NCBI GenBank assembly: GCA_003550325.1
Contig: QKWP01001071.1
Coordinates: 105,307 to 169,306, forward strand
Direction: 5' to 3'
From: Gigaspora rosea
Lineage: Eukaryota; Glomeromycota; Glomeromycetes; Diversisporales; Gigasporaceae
DNA: 64,000 nt
This document shows, piece after piece, positions 1 through 12,202 of this stretch. A model generated the notes under the pieces. The model searched no databases. It was not told where the DNA came from and saw nothing but the letters and a program-made list of their open reading frames with translations. How positions within the stretch are numbered: the stretch's first letter is position 1; each line of letters begins with the position of its first letter. A program made the position numbers and the translations under genes.

Positions 1-533
1 TAAAATCAAAGAATTTGATGGCTGCACTAATTTAAAAAAAAGGATCGATAAAGAAAGTTTTAGCATTATAAAAAGACTAGCATTAATACTATGCTCTCTG
101 CATTTATTTACATAGTAAAAGTGAATTCTTATTTTTATCTTGATTCAGAATTTACTCACAAAAATCGGTAAAGAATTTCGAACTAACTTAAAGGTAATTC
201 CGAATCTATTTAGCGCATATTTAATTAAAAACACCAATATAATTAGCAGCTATGGTACGACACCCCATACCATACTGATACCATATTGATATTTATAATC
301 CTGGATTATACAATCCGTATGCAATTGTATGCAAGGGGGCACTCTTATGTCAAGCAAATGATCTACAAAGAACTAAAAATTACAGGGTCTTTGGATGTTC
401 GTGTAACATAAACAACTTGCTAACGCTAACTAGCTCCGTTTTCTAAGTAAAAAATGCGTATCATGAAATTTTATCTATAAAGAGCTTTTTATGTTAAAAT
501 AAAAAAAAGGTGCATTATTATCAAAGTTTGTTT
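1..533. other. AT-rich stretch, no gene seen
   Basis: No coding frame with plausible composition, RNA gene or clear terminal repeats found here on either strand. Confidence 0.5.
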
Positions 534-742
534 TAGTGATGTGCCATTTATATGATGCCTGAAAAATTTTAGCGTACAGTACGTACAGTACGTACAGTAC
601 GTACAGTACGTACAGTACGTACTGTACGTACAGTACGTACTGTACGTATGGTTCTTTTCTGGCATCTGATTGACTGGAACAAGTGATCGGTAAAAATTTT
701 AGTACAGTACGTACGTATAGTACTGTACGCGGCACATCACTA
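534..742. mobile_element. hAT-type MITE with GTAC-rich interior
   Basis: A 209-bp element bounded by perfect 12-bp inverted repeats (TAGTGATGTGCC) and an exact 8-bp target duplication GTTTGTTT at 526-533 and 743-750. An 8-bp duplication is the hallmark of hAT transposition. The interior is mostly a GTACAGTACG repeat array and can code for nothing real. It must have been moved by a transposase supplied elsewhere. Confidence 0.85.
572..651. repeat. GTACAGTACG tandem repeat
   Basis: About eight units of a 10-bp repeat (GTACAGTACG, with some GTACTGTACG), each itself palindromic, so the array can fold on itself. A short second patch lies at 702-730. The array is internal to the 534-742 hAT MITE. 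Confidence 0.85.
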
Positions 743-763
743 GTTTGTTTACATCGGAAACTA

Positions 764-1731
764 TCCCTTAAACCGTTTCCCGTACAAATTTGTACTGAAA
801 TTGATTTAAGCATCTATTTTTTATCAATATCTTGTGTTTTAGTGGCTGGAACTTACCAATTTTATTATCATTCAATTCGTCTCGATTAGACGGTTCAAAA
901 TGATAAAATTGTTAAATTCGGATCACTAGATCACGAGATATCTTTAAACAGAAACTATCAGTGGTACAAGAAAATTTCTATGAATAACTGCGCCGCAAAT
1001 AGTTTTTTACGAATATCTCATGATCTAGAGATCTGAATTTAACGATTTTGGTATAATTCGAACCGTCTAATCGAGACGAATCGAACGGTACCAAAATAAT
1101 CAAATTCTCATCATTAAATATTAGGATCATTGAGTTTTTATCCTTAAACCGCTTCTCGTACAAATTTGCACGGAAATTTTAAATTTTTGATTGGCAACTC
1201 ACATAGCACCTGTATTACCTTATTAAAATTAAGGGTTAAACTATTTTAATTAAAATCCTGGTTTTACTTTATTTGGTAATTCAATAAAATTCTTGATTGC
1301 ACAAGAGTATTTCAGAAATTGTGATCATTCAAGTTCGATTATCATCTACGTTACCTATTCATTTATATTACAAAAAACTTTGAATTACCCATTGAACGAT
1401 TACATCCACAAAGCCATTATCCAGTACATCGTGAATTTAGAGAGTCTTGTGTTTGGTGTCGGTTTCAATATATGATTAAGCATGGAAACATAATGATAAT
1501 TCACCACAAAGTAATGTGTGGTGTACAGTGTGTAATGTTCCTTTATGTCTTAATAAGCAACGCCCAGATTGCTTTATTAATTATCAAGAATATAAATAAA
1601 CAAAAAAATATATTTTTATACTTTTTTATAATGTTTTTTGTATTATTTATGTTATATTTTTTGTACAGTTGTAATACACACGACTATCAGAAAATTGCAA
1701 ATTTGCACTGAATTTTAAACGGTTTAAGGGA
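764..1731. mobile_element. TA-duplicating MITE, CCTTAAACCG family
   Basis: The ends read TCCCTTAAACCG on the left and its reverse complement on the right, each flanked by TA (762-763, 1732-1733), as in Tc1/mariner-like elements. An extra left-type terminus in direct orientation occurs at 1141, so this may be two overlapping or nested copies. Related elements lie at 13566-14192 and 60969-61591. No transposase is present. Confidence 0.6.
869..1085. repeat. Inverted repeat (palindromic unit)
   Basis: Arms of roughly 75 bp (869-945 and 1012-1085) are inverted copies containing CGTCTCGATTAGACGGTTC and a GATC-rich segment. The same layout, with GATC and GATTTTGG motifs in mirrored order, recurs at 21.2-22.2, 33.4-34.6 and 47.9-48.1 kb. 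Confidence 0.7.
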
Positions 1732-2673
1732 TAATTAACGGCAGACATTATGCATCATTTCTCAATTTATATCAATTTATTAATTGACTAATATCATTAG
1801 TAAATTTAACAATTTAAAATATTGTGTTTAAGAAAAAAGAGGCTATAGAGCTACTTTACGAACTTAATAATTTATTCACTGCACAGAATAATTTATTTAA
1901 TGAACGGGGGGGGTTTTTTTAAAAAAAAAACTCACCTTTTTTACATTAATGAATTAATATTAAAGATTATATCATAAGTTAAAGAAATTTTTTGCTTATA
2001 AAAATAATAAAAATTTTTAGCAGAAAAACTGGAAATCTTCTGAATGTAAAAAGACAGTATAGAGACAATTCTTATTGATATGAAGGTTTTTACTATCTTT
2101 TATGAATAAAAAGATGATATTTTAATTTCGTGATTATAATGATAATTTTTGATTGTTTTTTTTTTAATGATTTGAATTATATTATTGCAGCTTGCAAAAT
2201 TTTGTAAATTTTGCGGATCATCAAAAAAGCATGTCTAAGTGATTTCTAATTTCTTAAAATAACTCTGATATGAAAATTTCATACCTCAATATCGGTGTTG
2301 TTTTATGGAATCAAAATCACCTAGAAATCGCCTAAAAATCGTTCGATTTCTTTTTTTTTTGATCAATTTGATATCTAATATATTAAAAATTGACCTAGTC
2401 ATTCTTCAATAGGTAAAATTATAAATGACACTTGTTAATTAAGAATTGACAAAATTTTTAATTAATGCAGAACATATATTCTAGTCATTTATTCTAGTTA
2501 CATTAATTATTGCAAATGTGATTATCGTAGCAACTTTACTTTTTACATTTGTAGCGAGTTATACTAGTAATTTTTAGTAGTTCTAATAGTTGTATTTGAT
2601 GAATTTTGAACAGCTTTAATCTAAAAATATAATCCTCTCACATAATAAGATAAAGGGTTTATGACTATAGATG
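1732..2673. other. AT-rich stretch, no gene seen
   Basis: Nothing supportable. A G7-T7-A10 homopolymer run lies at about 1906-1930. Open frames here and just upstream are short, T-rich and hydrophobic, as chance frames in such sequence are. Confidence 0.45.
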
Positions 2674-3366
2674 CTGGTGAAATTAAACCATTTCACCAGG
2701 TGAAATGGTGTAATAGTTTACCAGAATTACACCAAATAAAATTTTGGTAAATGGTGAAATTGATGAAATGGTGAAATTGGTGAAATTGGTAAAATTGGTG
2801 AAATTGGTGAATTGGTGAATTGGTGAAATGGTAAATTGGTGAAAATGGTGAATTGGTGAATTGGTGAAATGGTGAATTAATGAATTTTGAAACGGTGAAT
2901 TGATAAATTGATTTCTTCTAAAAAAAGCACCTTCCTTTCATTTATTTCAATGAGATCGATGAATTTGGTTGGTTAGAATAAAATTAAGGTAAAGTTATTG
3001 CTTCTGTTACTTTACAAAATTTATTTTTATATTGTGCATTTTGCATCTAAATTTGAACTTAAACAGTTAAAGTTTTGATCTCTAAGAGTACTTGTAAAAA
3101 CATAAAATATAAAAATTTGAACAAATACAGTCCGAATTCCAGACTGAAATAATTCCAGACTCTGGAAATTTACCATTTTACCATTTCACCATTTCACTAT
3201 CTCATCATTTCACCAATTCACCAAGTCACTGTCACCATTTCACCAATTCACCAATTCACCAATTACACCAATTACACCAATTCACCAGTTACACCAATTA
3301 CACCATTGCTGATTGGTGATTGGTGAAATGGTGAAATCATTTACCACTTTGATTTAATTTCACTAG
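2674..3366. mobile_element. Foldback element with TGGTGAAAT minisatellite arms
   Basis: Inverted ends CTGGTGAAATTAAA and CTAGTGAAATTAAA (as reverse complement) enclose two arrays of a TGGTGAAAT-type repeat: one in plus orientation (about 2695-2880), one in minus (about 3170-3345). A non-repetitive core of about 290 bp lies between. The flanks tatagatg and tatttata match at 5 of 8, compatible with an old hAT duplication. Confidence 0.6.
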
Positions 3367-4092
3367 TATTTATATTTATAACGTCATTTAAATATTTGGC
3401 ATTGAGAAATTTGTAAGTTTTTAATTGCCAATCTGGATAAGATCAGCAATATTTTTATATTTAGAATGCATTAAAAAATAAAAATAAATATTCTTGTAAA
3501 CTGGACAAATATGTAGAATTCAATTTCATCTGTTTTAATAATCTGATAATTACTAAATTCAAGTAAATTTTAAATCTGCTTATTAAGTGGAATTTGAATT
3601 CTCTAACCAACTGAGTTAGTTTAGAATTTCATTGCAATATAAGTGAACAGAATTAAACTTTTTATACTCTTCTGGTAATTCCATTAATCATATATATATT
3701 CTTTTGAACTGAATTAAATTTTGTGTTACTCTAGTGATTTATTGAATGATTAAATAATTACTTCTAATTATATATATACTTTCTCTTGAAACAAAAAGCA
3801 AATAATTTAATTTGATTAATTGGCTATTAGTAAATAATAATTATATGTAATTGTTATTGTTTCTATATAAAAATTAATAAAAATTTTAATTGTATTATTG
3901 TTGCTATGTTTAATTAATGCTGTACTTTAATTATAAGCTCAGTTAATTAGTAGTCCGCAGTTAAAGGGGTAAAATTTTATAGTAAAGATCGATGGGCATG
4001 TGACTAGTAACCTTATATAGTAATGGAATGCCGTGTGCTTCAATTCTTAAGAAAAAACTCTATAGTAAATGATTGAAAAATACTCATATATT
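3367..4092. other. AT-rich stretch, no gene seen
   Basis: No coding, RNA or terminal-repeat signal found on either strand. Confidence 0.45.
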
Positions 4093-4100
4093 ATGATCTA

Positions 4101-4209
4101 TAGAGATGTGATCCGTTATCCTTTTCCATCTGTTTTCATATTAAAATCTGCGGATATCTGCGGATTTTAATATAAAACAGATGAAAACGGATAACGGATC
4201 ACATCTCTA
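4101..4209. mobile_element. Palindromic 109-bp hAT MITE
   Basis: Nearly the whole element is one hairpin. The arms begin TAGAGATGTGATCCGTTATC and meet near 4157. The 8-bp flanks at 4093-4100 and 4210-4217 are identical (ATGATCTA). The ends resemble those of the large hAT at 24691-30367 (TAGAG...GATCCG), so a hAT transposase of that group is a plausible past driver. Confidence 0.85.
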
Positions 4210-4490
4210 ATGATCTATCAAACCGATTTTGATGATTTTACTACCATTAGAATCACAAAAATTAGCTCTACAAGTTTCAATTATAACAAGGAAGTGTTAC
4301 TTAATAAAAAAAATACTTTTATATGTAAGCACGCCCCATTTCTACACTATAGAAAAAACATATGAATTTCCGTATTTGTTTATTATAAGGTTTATCATTT
4401 TTTTCCCCTTTAAAAATGATTTACCAATTAAATAACTTTTTAGAGGAATACTAGGTTCATGTGGCATTACAGGATTGTGGCATTATAGTA

Positions 4491-4671
4491 CAGTCAACTC
4501 TGGATATAACAAACCTCATTATAATGAACTCTGAATATAATGAACTCAAATTTTTAAAATTTTTTAATAGTTTAGTATAAATAAAATATAGTTTTTTAAG
4601 AAAAATAGTAATTTTTTAGAGCAAACTTTTTTTTTGGCCAGATCAAGAGTTTGGTATAAAAAAGTTGACTG
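4491..4671. mobile_element. pogo/mariner-like MITE, copy 1
   Basis: A 181-bp element with ends CAGTCAAC and GTTGACTG, flanked by TA on both sides (4489-4490, 4672-4673). The left subterminal sequence repeats ATAATGAACTC. A second copy with the same internal order lies at 6591-6772. TA duplication and CAGT termini fit the Tc1/mariner/pogo superfamily. Confidence 0.75.
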
Positions 4672-5189
4672 TATATAATATTTACTGCAATTAGTGCTAT
4701 GCTGTAATTAATTCTACATTGGTAAAATGCTATAATTCCATAATTTAGTAATTCTACCACCAACTATAATTTAACACACTTTATTTTTAAACTAGAGTAT
4801 AACATGGATTGCTCTAGAGTATGTTGTTTTACTAACAACTCTAATAGTGCATATTATACTTGAGATAAATGCTGATACAAATTATATTTTAATATTTTGG
4901 TATAGTTTATGCCAGGAATGGAGTGTTTCTTTAAACTAAACTGAACTTTAGGCTAAGTTCAAGTTCAGTTAAATTCAAACCCAACTTGAACCAACTTGAA
5001 CTTAAAAATTAAGTCTGGATCATGTTTAAAATTGAACTTTTAAAATAAGTTCAAGTTCAGTTCAGGTTCAGTTCAAAGTTCATAAACATGTTCAGGTTCA
5101 ATAAATTAAAATAAAAATTTTTAAAATTATAATAAATATTATATAAGATATATTTATTATAAAAAATAATTTCTATATAAAACATTTTT

Positions 5190-5806
5190 TAGACTAAGTA
5201 AATTACTTTTGTGCTTCTAAGTAAATTATAGAGCTCATCAAAATGAATCTAATTATGAGATATTCTCAAAAAATATTTTACTAACTATATAAAATTCTAT
5301 ATAAACAATATTATTATTTTTAGAATATTTGATCTAGTTAGCAAAATGTTTTTAATAATATTTATAAATTATTTAACAGATTTTAATAATTTAACCACTA
5401 TTAGATTTATTTTAATAAGCTCTACAACTTTATTTAGAAGCTCAAAGGTAATTTACTTAGTATAAAAATATTTTCTATATAAAACTTTGTTATACTATAT
5501 AAATCACCCTTGAGCTTCTAAATAAAGTTGTAAAGCGTATCAAAATGAATCTAATAATTACAGATAATTAAATCATTAAAATCTGTTAAGTAGTTCATGA
5601 AATATCATTAAAAAACATTTTGCCACTATATAAAATGTTCTAATCATAATAATATTGTTTATATAAAAATTTTATATAATCAGTGAAACATTTTTTAAGG
5701 ATATTTTATAATTTACTCAACAGATTTTAATAATTTAACCACTATTAGATTCATCTTAATGAGCTCTACAACTTTACTTAGAAGCTTAAAAATGATTTAT
5801 ATAGTA
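5190..5806. repeat. Alternating inverted repeat units
   Basis: A unit of about 90 bp containing AAGCTCTACAACTTTA and AACCACTATTAGATT occurs in plus orientation at about 5378-5465 and 5718-5806, in minus orientation at about 5500-5600, and as a partial minus copy at about 5195-5245. The units can pair with each other. Confidence 0.6.
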
Positions 5807-5883
5807 TGAAAAAGTTGTATATAGAAAACTATTTATTATATTAATAAATTTGTTTGGTTATTATTTTTATTATATAACAGAAA

Positions 5884-6185
5884 GGGGTTCATATTATTTT
5901 ACTGACAATTACTTCACCAATATAACATTTCACTGACAAGTTCATTTTACTAACAGTTTGTTTCACTGAAGCTCATTTCACTGACAAGTTTATTTTTAAA
6001 CAGCATACTAAATTTAGCCCTAATTCTACCTAATTTTACCTGACTCTAATAGCAATGACAAGAATTACTTTGTCAGTGAAATGAGCTTCAGTGAAATAAA
6101 CTGTCAGTAAAATGAACTTGTTAGTGAATAATTGTCAGTAAAATTTATGTCAGTGAAGTGATTGTCAATTAATTAATTGCTACCC
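5884..6185. mobile_element. Foldback MITE, ACTGACAA family, copy 1
   Basis: A 302-bp element whose halves are inverted copies rich in TTTCACTGACAAGTTCATTT. Flanks aacagaaa at 5876-5883 and 6186-6193 are an exact 8-bp duplication. Other copies: 46578-46865, 47185-47500, a diverged one at 58137-59985 and possibly 17452-17600. Confidence 0.8.
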
Positions 6186-6590
6186 AACAGAAAAAAATAC
6201 TGGTATAATCTTATAATAAATAATTCAAATATTAAATCTAAACTATGTTTATGAACTTTGAACCAAACTCAAACTGAACCTATTTTTAAGTTCAGGTTTA
6301 TAAATATTAAGTCTGGTTCAGGTTCAAGTCCAATGATTTGCAAAATTTGAAGTTCAAGTTCAGGTTCAATCAAACTTAAATTGAACCAAAATGTAGGAAC
6401 TCTAGTATATAGGCATATTGCAAAATTAAATGGTGTTCATATATAAAAACTTGCACCTTATTGAATAAAGCATATAATAAATCAAGGGTATGAATATATA
6501 TAAAACTTCTTATATTACATCTTCACAATAAATGTACCACTGGTCCCCATTTTGTATAAAATTGTTAGATCTACCTTTTAAAGTGTGATA

Positions 6591-6772
6591 TAGTCAACAC
6601 TGAATATAATAAACCTCATTATAATGAACTCTGGATATAATTAACTCAAAATTTTAAAATTTCTTAATTGTTTAGAAAAAAGCTATAGTTTCTTAAGAAA
6701 ACATAGTAATTTATTATAGCAAACTTTTTTTTTTGGCCAGACTCGAGAATTCAGTATAGAAAGTGTTGACTG
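6591..6772. mobile_element. pogo/mariner-like MITE, copy 2
   Basis: Same family and orientation as 4491-4671, sharing the TCATTATAATGAACTC segment, the TTTTTGGCCAGA segment and the GTTGACTG right end. TA flanks at 6589-6590 and 6773-6774. Confidence 0.75.
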
Positions 6773-6844
6773 TACCTGATTTTGTAATTTATTTTCTCAT
6801 AGTCATCACTTGATTGCTAATATTGATTGCACTATATCATTGAA

Positions 6845-7112
6845 CAGTGTTGTTATGGGACAGCTTTGGACAATGATTTGGACAATTTTGGACAATTAAA
6901 TAAAATAAAATTACTTAAAATTTTATTAAGATAACCAATTTTAATTTTAACTGGAATGTGTTCAGTACCTAGAAAAATATATAGTTATATATTTTTTAGA
7001 TAAATTTATTAATTATTAAAGCCTGGACAAGCTTTGGACAATCTTGAACATTTGGACAATTTTGAACATGGACAAGCCAAAAGGCTTTGGACAGCCAAAA
7101 CATACAACACTG
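6845..7112. mobile_element. hAT-like MITE with TTGGACAA repeats
   Basis: Inverted ends CAGTGTTGT enclose repeated TTTGGACAA motifs on both sides. Flanks tcattgaa and ctattgaa agree at 6 of 8, consistent with a slightly eroded hAT duplication. No coding capacity. Confidence 0.65.
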
Positions 7113-7366
7113 CTATTGAATATATAGAATAGAGTTGCAGGTGAAACTGGTGAATGCTAGTAAAACTACTAGTGAAATGATGAAACTAATTATAATTTGC
7201 AACAATAATATAGATTTTTCTGAAGATCTGATTTTTATTTTTGTATTATTGATTTTTGATCCACTTAAGACATGATAGAACACTGCCAAATTTGCATTTA
7301 CTCTAATTTAGCAGTATCAATTATATAGCAGCTATGCTAATATGTACTTTTAAAAAGTTAAATTCA

Positions 7367-8532
7367 GCTTCAACTTTTTCCAACGATCCCTCATACCAAA
7401 ATTTTCAAGATGACTGACCTATGAGAACTGTATATTTAATATAAAATAGGAAATTGGCTCTACTAAAAGCATACAGAAACAAGAGTCTCTTTATTGGGAA
7501 ACTGAAACACTGCAGGAAATAGGGACCTGGACATCTTTTGATGGACTTGATAGAGAAGTACTTCCAGTTATGACTTTAGAACTATTGAGCAAAAAAGTAG
7601 TGGGTACCGACCTAGAGTTTAGTTTTGAGATGTGTTATTATATTCAGTATAACTCCTTTAACTCTTTTACATTTGGTACTTTCCTGGGCTTTATTTTGTC
7701 ACTTCTTGAAAATTTTTGAAATTTCGCCAAAAAGTGGAAAATCTAGCTTACCTTTCCAAAAGATTGGCAGTATTTACTTCTTCTAAATTGGGATAACATC
7801 TACCAAATTGGATCAAGTTACGAGGGCATTTTGGATTCATTTAAAACAAACAATGAATGACATATAGACATGTAGAAACTAAACTAAATTGAAATTTCTT
7901 CTAATGCATCCTGATACTAGCGTAGTTTTAGTTATCTTTCTATCGTTTCTTCACTGTATATAATATAGTACTTTGGTAAAGCTAAATGCTTTATATAGTC
8001 TATAAAATTTTTAAACTCATTCTTATAAACAATATCAATTTTATTTTTCTTTTCTTTTGTCTTTTTGTCTATTCTTGTTTTGTATTTGTTTATTTTGGAT
8101 TTTATATAGGTTTTGTAGTAGTACTTTACTTTTATATTTTCTTTTGTTTTCTAAAATATTTGTTGCTCATATAGGTCTGAATTTAATACTCCTTGTCCTA
8201 AAGGCTAGGTAAGGAAGATCAAAGGAAAGTTAGTAATATTGGCAAGCCTTCTTGAAGCCTTAAAAGAAGAAAGAAGATAGGAAGGTAATTTTTTGCTTGT
8301 CGTAAAAGGGGAAGACCTTTTTATTTTGGCTTTAAGTAACTAGATGAGCTATCTATTTCAATACCAATTTGGTGTTAGCGTAGTGCGGCAGGTCGCATTT
8401 AAGTATCCAGGTACTTAGATACCAACTGAGATAGCCAGATGATGCTAAACTTATGTTATTAGATAGTGCTATGTAAATGTAGTAGTAAATGCAAGTAGCT
8501 TAATAAAGTATTAGCATGGCTGCTAATCTTAA
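7367..8532 (+). mobile_element. A-tailed retroposon, copy 1
   Basis: A non-coding unit of about 1.17 kb ending GCTGCTAATCTT followed by an A-rich tail. It is flanked by a 15-bp direct repeat AAAAAGTTAAATTCA (7352-7366 and 8533-8547). An A tail plus a target repeat longer than 10 bp is the signature of target-primed (LINE-driven) insertion. The second copy is at 22997-23907. The shared 3' end AATAAAGTATTAGCAT/AATAAAAGTATTGGCAT and a shared CTTACC segment after an AAAATTTTTC tract tie them together. I see no protein or tRNA-like head; it may be a long SINE, a truncated LINE tail or a repeatedly retroposed RNA. Confidence 0.6.
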
Positions 8533-8797
8533 AAAAAGTTAAATTCATATGTACACTTTTGTTTACCAAACAAGCAATAGATATTTACAGTTTGTATATC
8601 ATATAAATATTCTCACAGTCTGTAATTTGAAAATAGTGACAATTTTAAAAAAAGTATATATATTTTTTCATATTATCACCAAATGATTGGTAAAAATCTA
8701 TAGGATACTTGTGATAGTATAATAATACGAAATTCTTATATTTCCTTTTCTTTCTCAATTAGTCTCAAATTAAGTTTTTACATATATTATATATATC

Positions 8798-10891
8798 CAG
8801 TGTTTAAAATTCAGATCCAAAATTACTTGCACAAATGCAAGTAATATACAGGTTTTAGATGCACAAATAATTAATTGCTTGCACATGTGTATATATAAAA
8901 AATTTTTATTTGCACATATGTTCATATAAAAAATTATTAAAATAGGTAAATTAAAATCTTCAATTTACAAATTATTATTATATTTATAGTTATTATTAAC
9001 TAAAAAAGACTATCTAATTAACTAAATTTGTGCAGAATAAGAGGTTAACTATTAACTAAATTAATACAAATACAGTTGTCTTCCTAAATAATTATCTCTC
9101 ATATAGCCACAAACTCTATATAATCATACCAAAATTTGATATCATTTATTTATATTAAAAACACTTTCATTTAGTCACAATATATCATTATTGTTTTAGA
9201 ATTTGTTGTTTAGTTTTAACAATAAAATTACTTATTTACAATCATATTTATATATATAAATAGATAGTTTCTATATAAAAAGTTGCAATTTTAATAGTTA
9301 AATCAGCTTTTTGCAATAATAAAATTGTTCAAAAAGATAAAATATAACTACTCTGAAATTTTCATGCAAATCAGATAACTTCTTATTAGTATAGTTTTTA
9401 TTTTACTTATCTACAAAAATAGCTAAAAAAAACTTGTACCGGTAATTTTTTTTTGTAAAAACATCAAATAAAAAATATATTAATAAAATATTAATTGATT
9501 TATATAATAATTTTATAATAGATATATTTTATTCTCCTGAACAAATTTTCTTATTGTATAAAAATTTAATTTGCTTAGTATTATTTTTAGTGATATGGAT
9601 AATAACAAAACCTTGGGTCAGGGCTGAAACTAATATAGTGCGGCCTGGTCGACCGGGCCATACTGTATTATAAAGAAAGATTCGACCAATCAAATCACTG
9701 AATTCAAGCACATTGTGACAGTAAAAAATGGTATAACATCGAAAACCAGGCTAACAGAGTCGCCAATACACAAAAAAACCTAATACAAAGACTACTAAAT
9801 TTAATAATAACTTTCTATACACCCTAATTGGTAGGCCTCGATCGAGGCATGGATTAATTTGGTCCAAAAATGGGGTGTTTTCACGGTACTGGTTCTAAAT
9901 TCTTATTACTTTTGAGCTTGAGTTTGTTGACTATACTAATGCTTATTATTACTTTTAATTCTTTTTACTAATATCTTCTGTATTAGCTTCTTTACTATTC
10001 AAGTACACCTAAGTTTAAATCGACTTTCAGGTTCTGAATTTCAGTGTCACGTATTATGGGATTACGCTTAACCAATTTATATGGGTTGATTAAATTCAAA
10101 CTTTCTTTTTTAATTTTAGCTAACTAACAATAACGAGTCTTTTATGAATCATGAAACAAGAAACTACGACAAACAATATACGTTAACGACCTTGTAGCAA
10201 TGGGAAAAATTTTTTTTATTGTACTCTAATTGGACCCGGTCCATGAAAGTATGGGTCGACCCTCAGCCCACTGCCAGCCCGGCCGGTAGGGCCAGGGTCA
10301 GCCCATATTACTAATTATTTTGCATTTTTATATAGCAACAATCAATAATTGTATATAAAATTTTTTATAATAAATTTTAAAAAACTTTATATTCAATTAT
10401 GATTGTTGCTACTTATGAACTCAAAAAATTTGATTTTATGAAAAAAAGTTGTTCAGAAGAACAAAATGCCTCTACTCTAAATTTTATTTAAATAAACAGA
10501 TATTTAATTATTATTTATTTTTTTTTATGTTTTATAAAAAAAATTACAAATTTTTTTAGCTATTTTTATAGGTATATAAAATGAAAAACAGTACTAATAA
10601 AAAATTATCTGATTTGTATAAAAAAATAATAACTGATATTTTTAAATTTTATTGATTATATTAAAGCTTCCAAAAAATAAACAATTATTTTTTTTGCATT
10701 AAAATTTTAAATTTTTGTTGCACATTATTTTTTGTGCATAAAAATTTTAATTCTTGTTGCACATGATTTTTCTGTGCACTCATTTAAATTAATTTTAAAT
10801 GCACAGATGTGCATTTACTTATCTAGATTTTTATGCACAAAAAAAATGTACTTGCACATGTGCATCTTGTGCAAGCCAATTTTAAACACTG
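8798..10891. mobile_element. hAT-like element, non-autonomous, 2.1 kb
   Basis: Perfect 14-bp inverted ends CAGTGTTTAAAATT. Flanks tatatatc (8790-8797) and catatatc (10892-10899) match at 7 of 8. Subterminal regions repeat TTGCACA/TGTGCAA motifs in mirrored orientation, as transposase-binding sites often do. It carries a younger hAT element at 9588-10313. No transposase frame survives. Confidence 0.75.
9588..10313. mobile_element. hAT MITE nested in the 8798-10891 element
   Basis: Ends TAGTGATATGG and TAGTAATATGG (reverse complement), with an exact 8-bp duplication ATTATTTT at 9580-9587 and 10314-10321. Subterminal blocks are GC-rich (GGTCGACC, CCGGCCGG, GGGTCAG), in sharp contrast with the surrounding AT-rich DNA. 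Confidence 0.85.
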
Positions 10892-10905
10892 CATATATCA
10901 CTGTA

Positions 10906-11150
10906 AGGCTTTTTGAAGTTGATTCTTCGGTTAACATCACTTTTCAGGACTCTTGGGAGGGGGGAGGGGAAACAAACATATGAAACAAACATATAAAAAT
11001 GAACAAAGATGGGCCAATTTCATTGGTTAATATAAATCAGGTGACTGGCGAGCGTCATCCAGCGTTTTGATTGGCTGTTTGTTTTCAGGAGAGATGGAGG
11101 AGACTTCAGCTAGGGGTGATGTTAACCGAAAAATTACATTCAAATGGCCT
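10906..11150. mobile_element. TA-flanked MITE, GGTTAACATCAC family
   Basis: Inverted ends of about 35 bp (AGGCTTTTTGAAG... and AGGCCATTTGAATG...), both reaching GGTTAACATCAC, with TA on each side (10904-10905, 11151-11152). The interior has a G-run and a GATTGGCTGTTTGTTTTC segment. Single ends of the same family lie at 11878-11912 and 13169-13203. Confidence 0.75.
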
Positions 11151-11925
11151 TAATTAATTAATTATATAATGTATTCATCAGAGAAAAAGAACTTTGTACA
11201 TACGTACAATTTTACAGGCAAAATTCTCGTGATCTAGTGATCAGATCTGCATCATTTTTGTGATCACAGATCGGAATTTTGGGTTCCCAAGTTCCTATTG
11301 GTTGAGCAAATTTTGTCCCTCATTGAATGAAATAAATCACTACTCGGATGGCTTAAAAATTAATGTAAAAAAGTATCAATTCGAATAATTGGTTTGTAAT
11401 TGTTATTTCCGAAAAAGTTAAATGTTTATTCAAACATTTCTTACTCATTAGTTCTCTAGCTCTTTAAAACCAAATAAAAAACACTTTGGAAGCTCCATTT
11501 TTAGCAGTTTTTCTTGAATCGTTTCATCGCAAATTTAAATAAACATATATGAGAGAACAGCCAAGTAGGAGCTAAAATTTGTTCTTATTTATTTATTTTT
11601 TATTTATTTTATGATTTTTTTTTAAATTATGTTTTTTTTATTACATTTTTATTTTATTGTATTTTACTTTATTTTAAATTATTTTTTTTATTTTAAATTA
11701 TTTTTTTTAAATTATTATTTAATTTTTATTTGCCGTATAACCGCGAAATAACGCACAGAGAGTTATTTCAAATTTCAGCCTGAATTAATCTTAATTTAGG
11801 CCGAACTCCGAAACCACACCCATCGCATTATTTCATGATTATGCGGTATTTTTATTTTTTAATTTTTACTTTTTTTATACGTTAACTGAAAAATTAGCTT
11901 CAAACAGCCTTATATAGGTTTAGGT
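11151..11925. other. AT-rich stretch with one transposon-end fragment
   Basis: No gene. The section from about 11580 to 11730 is almost pure A/T. A lone terminus of the 10906-11150 family (GTTAACTGAAAAATTAGC) lies at 11878-11912. Confidence 0.45.
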
Positions 11926-12113
11926 AGTAATATATAAGCAAAATTGCCTTCCTACATTTTTAATTAACATACTAAGGTAGGTTTAGACTGTCGTTTTTGT
12001 ATTTTTCAATGTTTTCGTTCCTCATTCTTGTTTGCTTCGCCAAAGATCATCAAATTCCTAATTTGATTGGTCAGGTGTCACGTGATTCTGCTCTGCTTTA
12101 GACTCTCCATATA
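11926..12113. mobile_element. Left-truncated copy of the GCTAAAGCC MITE
   Basis: Shares the internal order AAAATTGCCTTC, GTTTAGACTRTCGTTTTT, TGATTGG, TCACGTG with the full copy at 12548-12809, but the left inverted end is missing and the right end is diverged. Confidence 0.5.
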
Positions 12114-12202
12114 TAGAGCTATGTACGTATGCTAGCCACTTTATAAATACTTAATATATACTAGTAATATCTCATGCACAAAGTAATAAATCGAATTTAT
12201 AT

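Larger units (their letters stand above)
4919..6404. mobile_element. GTTCA-rich element, composite
   Basis: Mirror-image subterminal regions rich in GTTCAGGTTC-type motifs lie at about 4944-5105 (AAGTTCAAGTTCAG) and about 6240-6395 (TTCAAGTTCAGGTTC). The outer ends resemble each other only loosely (GGAGTGTTTCTTTAAAC, TAGAGTTCCTAC) and no flanking duplication was found. It contains alternating repeat units (5190-5806) and a separate foldback (5884-6185). Related sequence lies at 36531-36805. Confidence 0.5.

Noticed and set aside
475-889. Tyr/Val repeat proteins on both strands
   Set aside because: They are translations of the GTACAGTACG array inside a hAT MITE.
7986-8174. Hydrophobic membrane protein
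   Set aside because: A T-rich frame within the non-coding retroposon body; such frames (also 1472-1711) arise by chance in this composition.
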